DNA of 64,000 nt, taken from the NCBI RefSeq assembly GCF_001949145.1, contig NW_019091514.1, forward strand, positions 210,456 to 274,455, written 5' to 3'. This DNA comes from Acanthaster planci. Lineage: Eukaryota; Echinodermata; Asteroidea; Valvatida; Acanthasteridae. Position 1 is the stretch's first letter, and each line of letters begins with the position of its first letter. The position numbers were made by a program, and so were the translations under genes. Positions 34,601 to 43,280 of the stretch are shown in pieces. The notes beneath the pieces were generated by a model that worked only from the letters and a program-made list of their open reading frames with translations, ran no database searches and was not told the DNA's origin.

Positions 34601-36213
34601 AAATACAACATGCACGTTATAGTGCAAAGGTACACTGAGGTGTATTTTGTCTTAAAGTAGAATTATTTGTTTGTGTATATTGTGTATCTGTGCAAAGGTG
34701 GCAGCAAAACCTTTATAGTAGGATGAAGTATATGACTAACTACCAAAGAAATGTACATTGTAGGCCAAGTTATCTATGTGTTTCTCTTGCCACTTATTAC
34801 TCTTGTGCCATGGTAGGACATACAGGCAGATCTAATCTGTGATTGGGCTCATTCGAAAAAACAAAAACAACCAACCATGCCAGAGGAACTGGTACATTGT
34901 ACAGGTAAATGTTAGAAATTCCCTCATTAGGCCACACACACAACAAAAATTGGTGAGTGTCCTTTTTTTGCACATCTGGGGGCAAGAGGGCTTTTTTTTT
35001 GTTCAGTTCAACATACATCATTGCTGGATTGGAAAATATTAGATAAAGAGCAGTTTCCACAATGAAATGAGTTTTATTTATCTTCTTTACGAAAGATTTT
35101 CTGACATCTAACTTCACCAAGAAGGCAATTTGGTTGAACAAATAGCTGTGATTGTGCTGGAAAAGTATTAGTTGACACAATCAAAATAGCCAAAATGTGT
35201 TCATGGGAGTTTGTACATGGCTATCTGTAAGGTTTGTAAGTAAAGGTCCGGAAGTAAAGATAGGCCTATGAATTTTTGAAGCATTTTGAAAATGGAAAAA
35301 ATGAAAAAGCACCAGTGGTTAAGGAATTCTTTCCTAAATTTCCTTCAGACTTCCTCACGATGACAAAATCGGAGTGCAATCAGAAAAAGAATTATTATAT
35401 TATTATCATTCAGCCATTTTGAATAGCATTGTCGATGCACCAGCAGAGGTTTTTGTCACGACAAGATGGCGACTGTGAAAGCGAGCCTGTGAGATTGAAT
35501 GGGTGAAGGCAAAAAGACTGGAAAATACCANAAACAACGTGAGTGAAATCATTCAATAAATGGCGCTAAGAAAGCGGAGAGGCTAAGGATCATCTCTGTG
35601 CGCCTCCGATTATAAGAGGGTGCGCCACACTTTTTCACTACGCCGACAGGCAAGATGCGTATGCGGATGAGTGGCTAAGGATGGAGCAGTAGCGAGAGTC
35701 TGTGCCAAATTAGTGGGGCTAGTAGAGGTGTAAGGGAAGCCATAGTTATGGGATGGAAGGATTAGGTTTTAGGCCTATTAAGCATTATAGTATAGGCCTA
35801 TGGGCAGGTGATGGCCTATGCGCCTAGGCCTAATTGCAACTTTCGGGGGAAAAGGAAAAAGGAACAACGGTACAACTCAAATCGAAGTGCAGTAATTCGC
35901 CAGACTGGCCAGTCAACACTGGTCAAGCTGCGCCTACTTCTGAAAACCAAAAAGTCAGAAGTTAGCAGTGCCTACCTGTTGACAAACACAAAAGATGCAA
36001 CTCTGTATGTGGTTCCTTCGTCAGTTGCAAAATTGTGGGCGAAAAGAACATACATTCATCGTCTGGATGGGCTGTCACCAGCAGCACATTCTTAGCTTTA
36101 CCATTCTTCTTCTCAGATTTTTTTCGGCGCAGAGACAAGTAGTATATGACGAGAGAAATAGCCGCGTAAGCAGGCAAAAAGAAATACGCCAATCCACTGC
36201 CAAGAGCGGCCAT
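22663..36213 (-). CDS. PIGL: N-acetylglucosaminyl-phosphatidylinositol de-N-acetylase (complete, 7 exons)
   Basis: Minus-strand exons: 36213-35976, 26656-26554, 25992-25902, 24852-24785, 24274-24243, 23661-23531, 22770-22663. They sum to 771 nt, 256 residues plus stop (human 252), with all phases consistent. PIGL removes the acetyl group from GlcNAc-PI, the second step of GPI-anchor synthesis, on the cytosolic face of the ER. An N-terminal membrane segment (about residues 5-28) precedes basic residues. The zinc/catalytic motif AHPDDE is at about 48-53 and the second metal motif VSGHKNH at about 153-159. LQSVSILRKYLSFLDLPFS and the C-terminal WFRVLYVVFSRFMMIN match human. Exon 5 is only 32 nt but fits the human LPKG segment. 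An upstream in-frame ATG at 36288 exists; the MAALGSG start was preferred because it places the membrane segment as in human. Intron 1 (9.3 kb) contains a lectin gene on the other strand. Intron 3 contains an assembly gap and a MITE. Confidence 0.95.
23599..23860. repeat. Decayed tandem duplication including the 5' part of PIGL exon 6
   Basis: The segment 23599-23669 (acceptor and first ~60 bases of PIGL exon 6) is repeated at 23714-23789: both contain AGGAAARACAGGTACTTCCTG and end in GATGCCTA/GGTGCCTA. The sequence between them (GATAGCAGCGTAAGGAGAGA) has its own weaker copy at about 23815-23835, followed by CATGCCTCCTGAGGACC near 23846. The period is about 115-125 bp. The downstream copies are interrupted and cannot code for the exon peptide. 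Confidence 0.7.
24876..25309. mobile_element. MITE, TTAA-ended, family A copy 2 (interrupted by an assembly gap)
   Basis: The left end is TTAACCCCTTGACGATGGG and the right end, reverse complemented, is TTAACCCCTTCACGCTGGG. The interior on either side of the N run matches the 7542-7964 copy in order and orientation. It sits in PIGL intron 3, and its left boundary is only 23 nt upstream (in transcription sense) of exon 4. The palindromic arms may explain why the assembly collapsed here. Confidence 0.75.
25013..25157. other. Assembly gap (145 Ns)
   Basis: A run of N inside the interior of the family A MITE copy. By comparison with the intact copy, the missing interior is of roughly this size, so the gap probably hides only transposon sequence. 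Confidence 0.98.
29430..29690. repeat. Dispersed repeat, family C copy 1
   Basis: Shares ordered words with 51490-51730: CATTCCTTTG, TGTGTAGTT, AGTGAACA or TGTGAACA, TTTCCTTGACT and a GTGGACC/GTCCACA segment. The spacing is similar, over roughly 220 bp. It includes a small hairpin, GTGTGGAC with GTCCACAC, near 29620-29645. No coding potential or terminal repeats were identified. Confidence 0.5.
30695..30938. mobile_element. Foldback element, ATGGGTCATT-ended, type 1
   Basis: Long inverted repeat: the left arm from 30703 reads TTCCATGAGGTTGGGGCACA and continues through ATTTGTGATGGTGTCC. The right arm ending at 30930 is its reverse complement with two or three differences, over about 44 bp. 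The left extremity ATGGGTCATT is shared with the element at 31643. The short open frame inside is a by-product. Confidence 0.8.
31643..31899. mobile_element. Foldback element, ATGGGTCATT-ended, type 2
   Basis: The left end reads ATGGGTCATTTTATAAATTT followed by GGGGTCC; the right end, reverse complemented, reads ATGGGTCATTCTATAAATTA followed by GGGGTCC. Inner arms also pair loosely around CACATCTGAC. It is 257 bp, non-coding, and lies 0.7 kb from the type 1 element with the same terminal decamer. Confidence 0.75.
32572..32580 (+). promoter_or_regulatory. Candidate TATA box of the nested C-type lectin gene
   Basis: TATATAAAT lies about 150 bp before the lectin ATG on the same strand. Position and sequence fit a core promoter giving a short 5' leader. 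A promoter inside the intron would allow the nested gene to be expressed independently of PIGL. No transcript evidence is available. Confidence 0.4.
32723..33268 (+). CDS. Secreted single-domain C-type lectin, intronless, nested in PIGL intron 1
   Basis: 181 residues. Start MAGVILKLHVGLIFLAVSSK is a good signal peptide; an in-frame ATG 39 codons upstream would bury it and was rejected. One C-type lectin domain spans about residues 46-171. Cys57, Cys75, Cys146, Cys160 and Cys169 sit in expected positions, with an extra pair (Cys109 and Cys120) in the long loop. It has WINCT in place of the usual WIG core, an EPN motif (136-138) and WHD (155-157) in place of WND. EPN is the signature of mannose/GlcNAc-type, calcium-dependent sugar binding (family knowledge). 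The His substitution in WND might weaken calcium site 2. Asn108 lies in an N-glycosylation sequon (NCT). Such proteins usually act as secreted pattern-recognition or matrix lectins; the ligand is not predictable. The gene runs antisense to its PIGL host, has no intron, and is followed 0.4 kb later by a LINE remnant. Confidence 0.9.
   Translation: MAGVILKLHVGLIFLAVSSKANLFANTLQEQDKPAYHCGTFKAGACSDGWKAWGRFCYKALYGIFSWQAATTTVCTQIGGWLAVPNMPEENAFILSMSAYGAEGVWINCTDMEAEGIWRCLERGSEITYRSWGVGEPNNAAGKEDCAVMEHDGYWHDVYCDYKHYSVVCKRPAPSVLLTMD
33640..34570 (-). mobile_element. Decayed non-LTR retrotransposon, 3' part of reverse transcriptase ORF
   Basis: Read on the minus strand, frames across 34540-34340 encode RKLFMFRKLEKSRL then, after a frameshift, SVLEYAVPLWHSGL and QSDDLESIQKRV. 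This is the characteristic post-palm segment of CR1/Jockey-type reverse transcriptases (family knowledge: a VLEYA.P.WH.L...Q...LE.IQKR pattern). Further downstream, 34200-34090 gives RKLEEYSCQTNRFNNSPIPY and FIQLLN, the usual C-terminal tail. Stops and shifts show it is dead. The 5' portion is missing, as in typical truncated insertions. Confidence 0.8.
35692..35721. repeat. Single-arm relative of the 90-bp palindrome
   Basis: AGAGTCTGTGCCAAATTAGT followed by GGGGCTA matches the outer part of the palindrome arm at 12970-12999 with four differences. The preceding 130 bases contain related words (TGCGCCACAC and AGCGAGAG), suggesting a longer parent element. No inverted partner was seen. Confidence 0.55.
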
Positions 36214-38038
36214 GTTGATTTTTGAAGTTCCTGCCAAATTGAATGAAAAGGTAGAGGGCGCTCCCTGCACTCTGCATGCTATGCACACAGTACAGATTTG
36301 TGTTGTGCACGTACGGGTGGCCCACTGATATATATATCAGGCATATCATAGAGTTGGATATATTATTATATCCAACTCTATGATATCAGTACGGTGGGTT
36401 ACCCTGCCGCTTGGTCGGCCGGCCGGATTGGCAAGTTGCATGTGCTAGCACAGCTCAGTGGCGGGGTCGGCAACGTACGAGAATTTAGCAAAACGGCTGC
36501 TGAAAGTACATGACTGTGTGTGTGGCTTGCCAAGATCCTGGCCGTCAGCTGCAACCAGTTTCTTCAGATAGTTACTGCGCGGCCCTGTGACGGCGCTGCA
36601 AAGTTTCCAAATTTCGGGTTTGACCGGCTTCGTCCGAGCATTGGACTCGCTACGCATTGCGTTTTTAACACTATCGCCCGACCGTGTCCGAATGTCAACA
36701 GGGCGATTTGTAGAGGCCAAGTTAAGCTTGGGTTTGTTTCCTCCATGGTCTGCCTAACATGCCTACGTCTGTTTTGTACTCTGTTTTCAGACATTACGAC
36801 TGGAGTTGTCCATGGTTAAACTTACCAGAAACTTTTCACAAATAATTAGTTGAAGCATGGGTCACTCTGCTGGTGTGTTCCCTCACTTGAATTTCCATTT
36901 ACCCCTTTTGATTTCAACTGATTTGCTTTGTTCCTTCTCCCTTTTTGCTTTTTTCGATACCAAGTTTAAGACTTAGCCTAAAAGTACCAGTAATCAGTAA
37001 CGGGGTGCCTAGATAGTAAACCCCAAGAACCCTGGGATTTGCCGTCCACTGTACTCATGGGAGCGCGGAGGAAGACAAACCCTAGAATAGAGTTCTGGGA
37101 GTACAGGCAAGGCCTGTTGGGTGTTGTTGGTGGGGTTGGAATTTTAAAAGAAAATCGGCGGGGCTTTTAGTAGCCAAGCTAAAAAGGAAGAATTACTTGC
37201 AGGCCCAAACACGCAAAGCCCCATTTCCTTCCCCCTTCCCTTTGTCCCCTCTTCTCCACTTCTCCAACCCCTTTAATTTTTATATTACATCACTTCTTTT
37301 TTTCCAATCTTGGTGGTTCTGTGCCAGGAATTCACAAACTCTTGGCCCCAGTACAACGTCCTGTATATGTTACTTCTCTGTCATCTAGATCACAAGGCCA
37401 TGGGCATGGCAAGCAAGCAACATGAACTTCTAGCGACTAGTGCACGGTTTAGGCACACCTGAGCGCACCAGTTGCTTTCTGCGAGAAGCAAGGGCTCCTA
37501 GCAAGAGCCCAGACCTGCGCTCTGTGCCCCTCATGAACCTTGCAAAGGCTCACAGTAGAACAGGGTCATGTTGCGAGGCTGAAACAAAAAGTGTTGCCGG
37601 TTCAAGTAGAAAATTCAATTAGGAAAGGTTCTTGGTTTTCATCTCAGAATTGCTCAGATTATAGTAGGGCCAGAAGAATGTTAGGCACTGTGGCAGTTAA
37701 GCAATCCAAAGTTGTTCCAGTTCTGTGAATCCCCTCGGGATAACTCATGTATGGATCCATCTGATGGCTCGACAGAGCTGCAGAGTTTTTAGTATTCAAC
37801 GTAATTGAAGAGTGACAAGTCACCACACCAGTTTTACACTTTTTTCCCAAGCTTTGCTGTTTGAATCTTCCCCCAAATTATTTCTGCAAATCCCAGGATG
37901 TGTGTTTACGAAGAACAAAGCCCTATTGTGGACTTGGTTTTTGTTCTTTTTGGTTTGGGGGTTTGTTTAAGTTTCTTATGCAGGGGATACTAAAAGTAAA
38001 ATTTTGTCCTTTGAACACAGACGATACTTGCAACGGAC
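36214..38038. other. Divergent promoter region of PIGL (minus) and THEM4-like (plus)
   Basis: The stretch 36400-36800 is more GC-rich than the surroundings and has overlapping open frames on both strands, none with recognisable homology. Such frames are expected in GC-rich promoter DNA. A hairpin at 36343-36386 lies 130 bp upstream of the PIGL ATG. 5' UTR exons of THEM4 may lie here but could not be placed. Confidence 0.5.
36343..36386. repeat. Strong hairpin upstream of PIGL
   Basis: ATATCATAGAGTTGGATATA is followed after a 4-base loop (TTAT, with its central pair complementary) by its exact reverse complement. Stem 20 bp without mismatch. Flanking CCCACTGATA and TATCAGTACGGTGGG extend the symmetry imperfectly. 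It may be a short foldback insertion. Confidence 0.85.
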
Positions 38039-40339
38039 ATGGCAAGCCATGTTCATGCTTCGGTAGGCCGAGTACCATTGATCACTCGTCTTTTACAAGC
38101 CACAGTTAGGCCTACATGCAGGTTCATCAAAACAGGTGTTTCCATGTCCAGTCTTGCATCTAGAGGTCGACGCTCTCACACAACTAACCATAACCACTCA
38201 GGCATCTGCTACACTCAATTTCCACAGGTACAAACTGAAATGATACACACGCAGATGAAAAAATATGCAATATTGATAACCGCTTGAAAGGGGCCTGCGG
38301 TGACTTTGGCATTTAGCAAAAGATCTTGCCCCTATTATATTGAAATATAAAGGAACACTTGTGTTTTGGGGTTTCTTTTGAAGGTCAGAAATGTTTGGAA
38401 TATTCCACAAGTTCCGAGTTCGTCACAGAATACCTGGCTCCCCGAGACAGAAGCCTTGTACTCCCAACTTCGAGCGCAGGCAGAGAAAAGTGGCTGGGAG
38501 CAAGTGAGGAACACCAGCACAGACTCCAAACCATTCCCTCAATTTCCCAGGGTCATGACGAAAAATGGGCCTGTGATCCACTATGCCATCTTTGTTTCCA
38601 AGGAGGAGAAGAAGTTGATTGGAGTTTGCCAGTTTGGAGTGGAAGCCCAAGGGCCAAAGGGGTGAGATTCTGACTTTGGAACTGGACTAGTCTAGTATGG
38701 GAGCAGAACGATTCCAATGAGAACATTGTGCCATTTTGGAACCCTGCTATTCCTACTGGGGGCAACTTGGAAATAACATGTTTACAAAGTGGAACAATGG
38801 TCATTGTACTGAGGAGCAAATGCCCCATTCCCTTTGGGAAAAACTGTGGAAACAAATTTCACAATATGACAAAGTAAGAAACAAGTACAAATCACCAGAA
38901 TAAATAAAATTCACATAGTAAAATAACTGCATGCCCCGACAGAATTCCCTAGTAATTAACTAAATCACTTTGCGTAGTTATCCATAGCACGACTAAAAAC
39001 AATACACACAAAGTACAAGCAAACATTGGAGCAATAACCCCCGTAAAAATTTCACGAATACAAAACAAACAAAAAAAAGGTTAATACCCTAACACTAACT
39101 CAACATGATACCCTCATATCCATTTAAGAGACGTGTCCAAAACGATTTGAAAAGGGCAGACGAATGGACCATGAAACTGCCCCCTCTAACGGTCCACCCT
39201 GACTGACGGACTGCAGAAGACAAAAAAAAATGACACACTTATGAAAAGATGACCAGACAAACATTCAACCATCCCAACGAAATGACTTATCCTTGTTTCA
39301 GATTCATGCTTTAAATTCAACTTCCCCAGTAAACTTTCTAGATGAAGTTATTTCCCAGGATGTGATAATGTAGCTCCGTTTACAATTCCATTTGTATCAA
39401 ACAACCCAAAAGAAGGTATCGCTTCTCATGCAGCTACTGTCATACAAACATTCTAATGACAATCATTTTGTAGCTTCTTTGTTACCCAACTTGTCATGTG
39501 GAGTGATTATAGCCTTACAAATTCTTTCTTCTTTGCTGTCTTTTGACTTTTACTCTCATTTAAGACTTGTTCACGGAGGTGCATCTGCCACAATGCATGA
39601 TGTCATCACTGCACACCTGTCACTAAAAGCTGTCTCAGAGAAGGTCCTGACTGCCTCACTGACAGTTGATTTCAAGAGGTAACATTTTCTTCCAATGGAG
39701 GGAAGAGAGCTTTTGAACCCCTAAAATGGAAAGATTTACAAAGCAGTGTGTAACTCGGCATATGGACAGAGTGGGCTGGATGAAGTGTTAACTCGAAGGG
39801 ATTTCCTGTGGCCGTTACTCTAAGGACATTTAAACAGTATTAAGGTGATGTTTAGCCACCTTTAGCATAAGGAAAGTGCAGTTCCCAATAAAGGAGCCTC
39901 TGTTGCTAGGAAAATGGCACCCTCTCTTGGTCAAGCTTGGGGCTCATACTCATTCCCAGGCTTGAGTGATTCATAACGAGTTTGTAAACAGATAGAGGCT
40001 TGAACTAGTCCATGGAGGTTGAGCATGTTGGGAGAGTCCCCCTTGCATCCTGCCCCTCCCATACACCACTATTTGATATCCTGGATATTAATATTCGTCA
40101 TGAATATTTACTCATAATGTGAGTCCAGTTGTGTCTTCTGATTCACACTGTATCATTTTGTGTCTTTGTTCAGACCAACTCTGATGAGATCTGCCATGCT
40201 GATGGAGGCAAACATTGACAAAATTGAAGGCAGCAAGATTTTTCTGAGATCATATTTGAAGAGTCCCGACGGGGCAACAGTCTACTCCAGTTGCTCAGCT
40301 TTGTATGTAAACATTGGAGAAAAATCTCAAAAATCATGA
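38039..40339 (+). CDS. THEM4: THEM4-like acyl-CoA thioesterase, complete (4 exons)
   Basis: Exons 38039-38227, 38384-38661, 39565-39678, 40174-40339; 248 residues (human THEM4 240), phases 0, 2, 2. Exon 1 encodes a Ser/Arg/His-rich, acid-poor N-terminus (about residues 1-60), compatible with a mitochondrial presequence as in THEM4/THEM5. The hotdog domain has the LVHGGA signature (about 157-162) and an aspartate six residues after the second glycine (ATMHD, about D168), the position of the catalytic Asp in the family. FKRP, the DKIEGSKIFL strand and a final YSSCSALYV strand align with human YKRP, DKVEGRKFFV and YSEATSLFI. Expected role is hydrolysis of medium/long-chain acyl-CoA in the mitochondrial matrix. 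Exon 2 acceptor TTTTGAAG|GTC is purine-rich at the end but frame-compatible. THEM4 and THEM5 duplicated within vertebrates, so an invertebrate gene is better described as THEM4/5-like. Confidence 0.9.
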
Positions 40340-43280
40340 CTTAAAAACCTAGTCTGAAGGGTCATTCAAGAAAACAAAACTGGCTACATGCGAAGTTAAA
40401 CAGAAAAGCAGTTCGGTTATCCTAGTTGTTTGGACAAATTTTTATCTGTTTTTATTAAGTGATTAATTGTAGCACTAAATTTGTGTTTCACAATAAAATT
40501 ACACCCCTACTTAATTCGCCTCTCTAAAGTCCTGAAATACCAGATGTCGTATGTTCATCTAATCTGTTTGCCATTATGTTTAAGTACCCCCACAATTCAC
40601 TCCCAGATGGGAATGTTTTTTAAATGTGAATTACTCGAGCGAATCCCAAATCTGAATTGCCAAACATTAAAAAGACAGAAACATGAAAATGAAAGAGATG
40701 AAGCACTGTTGAAGATTATGCTGCTCAGTTTAATTATAGAAGAAAATATGTTATTTGTGATTAAATGCTTTTTGTGTAAATCTGTAGAGTTCTGTATGCA
40801 TATATTACGAGTGCAAAGTATTACAAATAGTAGAAATGCAAATTAAACTTTTGAAAAAGACGAGTCATGTTTGATTTCTGTTTTTTGTGTGTGAAGAGTG
40901 ACCAAAATAGCACTTTTTTACATGTGGGCGGCAGTTTTCCTAGGTCCATATTGTGAATTGTACTTGGGAACGTTTTATATAAGTCTATATGGCATCTGTT
41001 CTTGGTTACCCTAATTGAAAAGTGCACTCATTTAACATTCTTCCAAATTCTTACAAAGGAGACGTCTAACACTGTGATGTCATTCAAATCGCGAACCCCA
41101 AAGGTGCTCAAAGACCTGGCCTACTCGCATAAACTGGAGCAGTGACAATTAAATTACCTTGTTGAATAAAAATCACAACAGCAAATATCCAACATCTAGT
41201 AAATTAATGCAAAATTGGCGGTAACACCAAACATGAAATTTTTGCACTTAAAATGTTAATTTGTATTAGCATAAAAATTACAAAGACACAAAAATATCCT
41301 GAAATTGGCTCAATGAAAATTGAAAATCGGGTTAAATGGGACTCGAACAAGCTTATTTCAAGAAATGCATTGAACGTGGGCCGTTTATTGTAATTGAAGA
41401 GGGGCTACTTGGGCATTGAACTGTGTAGAAAAGGGTTACAAGCTGTGTGCATTGTAAGCCATCATCGCCATCGCGACGTCAGCTGTGTAATTAGAGTGAA
41501 ATTTCTGAGGGAGTTCCAAGGGGTGTGCACATTTTTTAAGGGGGCATTAAACGCACATTAACTGTGGCTTGTACATAGGCTGTGACGTTCAGTCCACAAT
41601 TTCAAATGGGGAGGGGCTCGGGCACGGACATCCACTTGGCTACACGTCGGGAAATCCGAAAGTAGGCCTATTGGTATTGTCAGTTTGTGCCTTTGGCGTG
41701 CTATTTTATTACTAGCACGTAAACTAAACTTGTAAAACCATCTCAGCTACGTTAGGGAAGTTTATGGATCGGTAGGAACGCACCTACAAAATCCTTTAAA
41801 AGTTATCACCAGGATATTCAACATAGTCAATTCATTTTTAAAAGTCTTCTTTCCCAAAATGGAAAATTGTTAAAAGGCTGATTGCCAGAGAGAAAGTTTA
41901 AGGCTAGTCGCCAGCGAATGCAGTGTGTTTAATGCTTGGGCATGCAGCCAGATGCTGAAGACAGAAAAGATTCGGGTGAAGCAGATATTTGGGGGGGCTG
42001 ATAATAATTCTTGTGCTTTAAATCAGTTTTGATCTTTGAAAAATATAAAGGGAAACCTTTTCCTGTCCCAGGAAGGTAAAATCCTTTTAGGGGTTCGATG
42101 CTGCAAGTCAAGTACGAAATTCACACTATTTTTTTCTATTTTGAATAACCATGCGTTGTCCTCACCAGATAAACGTGAAATCATCGCACCCCCCCCCCCA
42201 ACCCTGCAGACGACAATGCGATTAAGCGAATTGGGTCAGGGTCTTTCTCCCCTTGGATACCTTATACCATTGAATCAATTTAGAGCGCGCGTGCCTCACC
42301 GTCTGAGGTGTTCATTGGATAATACGTGGCACGCGCGCGCGATCTTCGCATCAATTAAGCACAGCTGGCTGGCTGGCAGCTGGCTGAATAGCCGCCGGCC
42401 ATCAGCGTTGCAGCATGCATGCTGTGGATGTCAGTTGTCAACCGCAAGTCTGCCTTTGTTTGGTGCATGCTGCTTTGCCAGCGCTCATGCGGGTATGTCC
42501 TGGTGACCTGGATGAGATCTGATGGACAAGACAACAACAAGAAGGGCAAAGAAGTCGAAGTAAATTACGATATATTTATGGTTGGACCTATAGAAAGTAA
42601 GCACAACTCAGTCGTATCGATAAAAAATGTTGCAAACAGCTGAATAGCCTAGATTGTTCTTTTTAGAGTTTTAGTTGTCAGCATGTTTAACGTTAACGTT
42701 TTTTGGCCTAGACCGAGAAACCGATTTGCTCTGAATGTTGCAGGGCCGGCCTAGCCTAATTTGTAGGCCTAAGTTATTTGACCATTTCCCTGAACTCACA
42801 CAGTTCATTTATAATGTAAGCCAACCGAACAATTGGCCTACGCATACGTATTAATAAGTGGTAGTCCTGAGACTTGAACACAATTAAAGCCCACCCAATC
42901 AACAATCAAGTTCTGGTAGGCGTAGGCCTAAACTGGTAATAACCCAGCTGTCAAGCTACAGTAAAGTAGGTAGGTTTCTGCATGACTTAGGCCAACACAA
43001 AATTGTGTAGCTCAAGCCTTTACACAAGTGAAGATGAAAAGGTATTTTGTGAAGATTATGAGCAGTTCAAATTACTGCTTTAAAACTTACAGTAGGATGC
43101 CCTAAAACCTGTTATCTCCCGTATGCCCCACACTACAGAGAGTATAGGCCTACTCAAATCAGTTGATACTAGTGTATAGGCATACATGTACTTACACCAG
43201 AAATATCCCAGTCTTTGTGATGTTTTTGAGTTAGAGCTTAATTTGTACTTCACTTTGTCAGTTAATCGAAGCCAAAGAAA
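40340..43280. other. Intergenic region between THEM4-like and bZIP genes
   Basis: Holds the THEM4-like 3' UTR, then AT-rich sequence without supported genes. The interval 42170-42500 is locally GC-rich (with CGCGCGCG and GCCGCCGGCC words) and is the most promoter-like part for the bZIP gene; an untranslated first exon may lie there. A 156-codon open frame at 42036-42506 crosses it, but it includes a poly-C run and has no recognisable domain, so it was not called. Confidence 0.5.
40492..40497 (+). terminator. Candidate polyadenylation signal AATAAA of the THEM4-like gene
   Basis: Canonical hexamer 153 bases past the stop codon on the coding strand. It is a plausible 3' end because nothing else intervenes. 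Confidence 0.5.

Larger units (their letters stand above)
26657..35975. other. PIGL intron 1, rich in repeats and hosting a nested gene
   Basis: Besides the C-type lectin gene and the LINE, this 9.3 kb stretch contains two foldback elements beginning ATGGGTCATT, a dispersed repeat near 29430-29690, and a fragment related to the 90-bp palindrome arm near 35692. A short open segment at about 28461-28560 (ELLSDPDKGENFTEPVPNF), preceded by a TTTGACAG acceptor-like site, has protein-like composition but no recognised homology or donor. It is not called as an exon. A single ambiguous base lies at 35531. Confidence 0.7.

Noticed and set aside
36445-36819. Overlapping open frames on both strands upstream of PIGL/THEM4-like (76-99 codons)
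   Set aside because: They lie in GC-rich promoter-like DNA where stop codons are rare by chance. No homology was recognised, and frames on opposite strands look equally good.
40481-40846. 121-codon plus-strand frame after the THEM4-like gene
   Set aside because: It overlaps the probable poly(A) signal, is AT-driven and rich in Ile/Leu/Lys, and contains no motif.
42036-42506. 156-codon plus-strand frame before the bZIP gene
   Set aside because: It includes a poly-C tract, has mixed composition and no domain. It lies in the probable promoter/5' UTR of the bZIP gene.
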